Origin: Klebsiella quasipneumoniae subsp. quasipneumoniae
Lineage (GTDB): Bacteria; Pseudomonadota; Gammaproteobacteria; Enterobacterales; Enterobacteriaceae
Direction: 5' to 3'
Assembly (NCBI RefSeq): GCF_020525925.1
Contig: NZ_CP084876.1
Location: 3,968,001 to 4,032,000, forward strand
Length of the DNA stretch: 64,000 nt
Part shown: positions 62,842 to 64,000 of the stretch, one piece after another
How positions within the stretch are numbered: the stretch's first letter is position 1
Layout: the number at the start of each line of letters is the position of its first letter
Notes under the pieces: model-generated
The model's input: the letters and a program-made list of their open reading frames with translations, nothing else
Databases searched by the model: none
What the model was told of the DNA's origin: nothing
Program-made: the position numbers and the translations under genes

Positions 62842-63624
62842 TCACGGGCGTTTTTTCAGCTGCGTCACCACCAGCTGATGGCGGGCGTTGAAGAACTTCC
62901 GGTAGGTCAGATAGCCGGCGATAATCGTCGACAGGCTGGCGGTCGACAGCAGCATAAAAGTTACCATGATCTGGTACTTAATCGCCTTCACCGGGTCAAT
63001 ACCGGCAAAAATTAGTCCCGACATCATCCCTGGCAAACTCACCAGGCCGACCGTTTTCGCTGAATCGACGGTGGGAATCAATGACGCGCGGATGCTGTCG
63101 CGGATCAGCCGCGCCGAGGCCATCTTCGGCGTCGCGCCGAGGCTGAGCTTCTCCTGAATCTGCTGCTGCTCGCTGCTGAAGCGCTGGCCCATATTGTTGT
63201 AGCACAGCCCCACCGCCACCATGGCGTTCCCGGCCACCATCCCGGCAATCGGGATCACCTGCATCGGCACGAAGGCTATCGAGCCGGAGAACACCAGCAC
63301 CGCCAGCGTCAGCCCGGCGCCGGTGGTGATGGCGATAAATGACGAGACAAACGCCTTATCGATATATTTACTGCGCTTTTTGGCATTCCACGCCGCGTTA
63401 AAGCAGATAAACAGCACCATCAACAGCGTCAGAACCGCATGGTTGACGTTAAAGATATATTTCAGCACATAGCCGACGATAATCAGCTGCACGATCGCCC
63501 GGCAGATGCTCCAGAGAATATCTTTTTCCAGCGCCAGCTTTTCCCGATAGCTCACCAGAATAGCGATCAGCACCAGCACCATCGACAGCGCCAGCGATTC
63601 GTTCGTAATGTTATGCCCGTTCAT
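62842..63624 (-). CDS. fetB: Iron export permease FetB
   Basis: The 260-residue protein (YbbM, UPF0014) has about seven membrane helices, with conserved PMQVIPIAGMVAGNAMVAVG and SLPGMMSGLIFAGIDPVKAI. With FetA it exports iron and helps peroxide resistance. The start overlaps the fetA stop by 14 bases. Confidence 0.95.
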   Translation of the reverse strand: MNGHNITNESLALSMVLVLIAILVSYREKLALEKDILWSICRAIVQLIIVGYVLKYIFNVNHAVLTLLMVLFICFNAAWNAKKRSKYIDKAFVSSFIAITTGAGLTLAVLVFSGSIAFVPMQVIPIAGMVAGNAMVAVGLCYNNMGQRFSSEQQQIQEKLSLGATPKMASARLIRDSIRASLIPTVDSAKTVGLVSLPGMMSGLIFAGIDPVKAIKYQIMVTFMLLSTASLSTIIAGYLTYRKFFNARHQLVVTQLKKRP

Positions 63625-64000
63625 GCTGTGCCTCCTGCATGTTTCCGCCGGCAGGTTGCAGCGTAATTACTTCATCGGCATGCGAAATTTCATTGCGATC
63701 GTGGGTGACCCATAGAACAGCGACCTGTTTTTCCGTCGCGTAGCCATGAATAATGTCATTCACATTCTGTTTATTACTGTCATCCAGCGCGCTGGTAATT
63801 TCGTCCAGCAGCAGCACGCGCGGCAGAAATTGTAAATTGCGAATCAGCGATACGCGCTGCTTTTCACCGCCCGACAGTTCGTTAATCGATTTTTCCAGCA
63901 TATTTTCGCCAAGACCAAAGCGCTGCAGATCGGCCACCAGCGCCTGCGGATCCGGTTGTTTATTACGGATCTGCCACGGAAAAATCAGGTTATCGTAAAC
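63611..64000 (-). CDS. fetA: Iron export ATP-binding protein FetA (partial, C-terminal part)
   Basis: The frame is open to the right edge of the window; the N-terminal part with Walker A lies outside. Visible parts: VYDNLIFPWQIRNKQ, signature ELSGGEKQR, Walker B VLLLDEITSALD and H-loop VTHDRNE. It matches E. coli FetA (YbbL). Confidence 0.94.
   Translation of the reverse strand, partial: VYDNLIFPWQIRNKQPDPQALVADLQRFGLGENMLEKSINELSGGEKQRVSLIRNLQFLPRVLLLDEITSALDDSNKQNVNDIIHGYATEKQVAVLWVTHDRNEISHADEVITLQPAGGNMQEAQHERA

Overview
The window looks like an enterobacterial chromosome, most probably Klebsiella (K. pneumoniae complex). Housekeeping genes are GC-rich, and almost every one I recognise (lysU, dtpC, cadA/B/C, folD, ybcJ, cysS, ppiB, lpxH, purE/K, mnmH, ybbP/A, tesA, ybbO, cnoX, fetB/A) agrees with the E. 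coli protein in length and motifs. Gene order differs from E. coli: the lysU-dtpC-cadABC block lies only about 37 kb from the folD-cysS-purEK block, with fimbrial and accessory genes between them. Species assignment is inference from gene content.

Layout. (1) 1-1.2 kb: two inositol/sugar-catabolism-type genes (Gfo/Idh/MocA oxidoreductase, cut by the window edge, and an IolE-like inosose dehydratase). (2) 1.7-11.1 kb: a secreted protein of unknown function, then lysU, dtpC and the acid-stress lysine decarboxylase system cadA-cadB-cadC, all on the minus strand. (3) 11.4-14.1 kb: a DUF1471 periplasmic protein, an LpxL-type lipid A acyltransferase and a GNAT protein. (4) 14.1-20.3 kb: a complete four-gene chaperone/usher fimbrial operon, divergent from a LuxR-type regulator and a small partner gene. 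(5) 20.4-23.8 kb: a second citrate synthase that lacks a catalytic histidine, two small proteins, a 5-hydroxyisourate hydrolase and an unrecognised accessory gene.

(6) 23.8-48.3 kb: a compound island inserted at the 3' end of argU (tRNA-Arg, anticodon TCT). Three att-like cores (about 23.87, 27.02 and 48.27 kb), each with a nearby copy of an arm repeat, divide it. Element 1 (about 3 kb) is decayed: iterons, a broken ribbon-helix-helix gene, a start-less AlpA-like frame, a DUF2971 gene and the C-terminal stub of an integrase that converges on argU, as DLP12 IntD does. Element 2 (about 21 kb) has a P4-type integrase, AlpA, an AntA/AntB antirepressor, an Ash/Icd-like locus, a chain of overlapping small genes, a primase/helicase, a 12-copy iteron field and SSB. 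Beyond these lie a PerC-like gene, a possible superinfection-immunity protein, a lambda-type tail tape-measure protein, a gp10-like protein and lipoproteins, but no terminase, portal, capsid or lysis gene. An IS903 copy without target duplication sits just inside its left end.

(7) 48.3-64 kb: conserved chromosome. folD-ybcJ; cysS divergent from ppiB-lpxH; purEK behind a PurR box; mnmH; a general porin; ybbA-ybbP divergent from tesA-ybbO-cnoX; and the iron exporter fetAB (fetA cut by the window edge).

Working model: cadC senses acid and lysine and drives cadBA, with dtpC and lysU downstream supplying peptides and a stress lysyl-tRNA synthetase. The argU locus has taken in at least two, perhaps three, related mobile elements in tandem. 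The resident 21-kb element looks like a P4/PICI-like satellite or a deleted phage that carries its own tail-length determinant.
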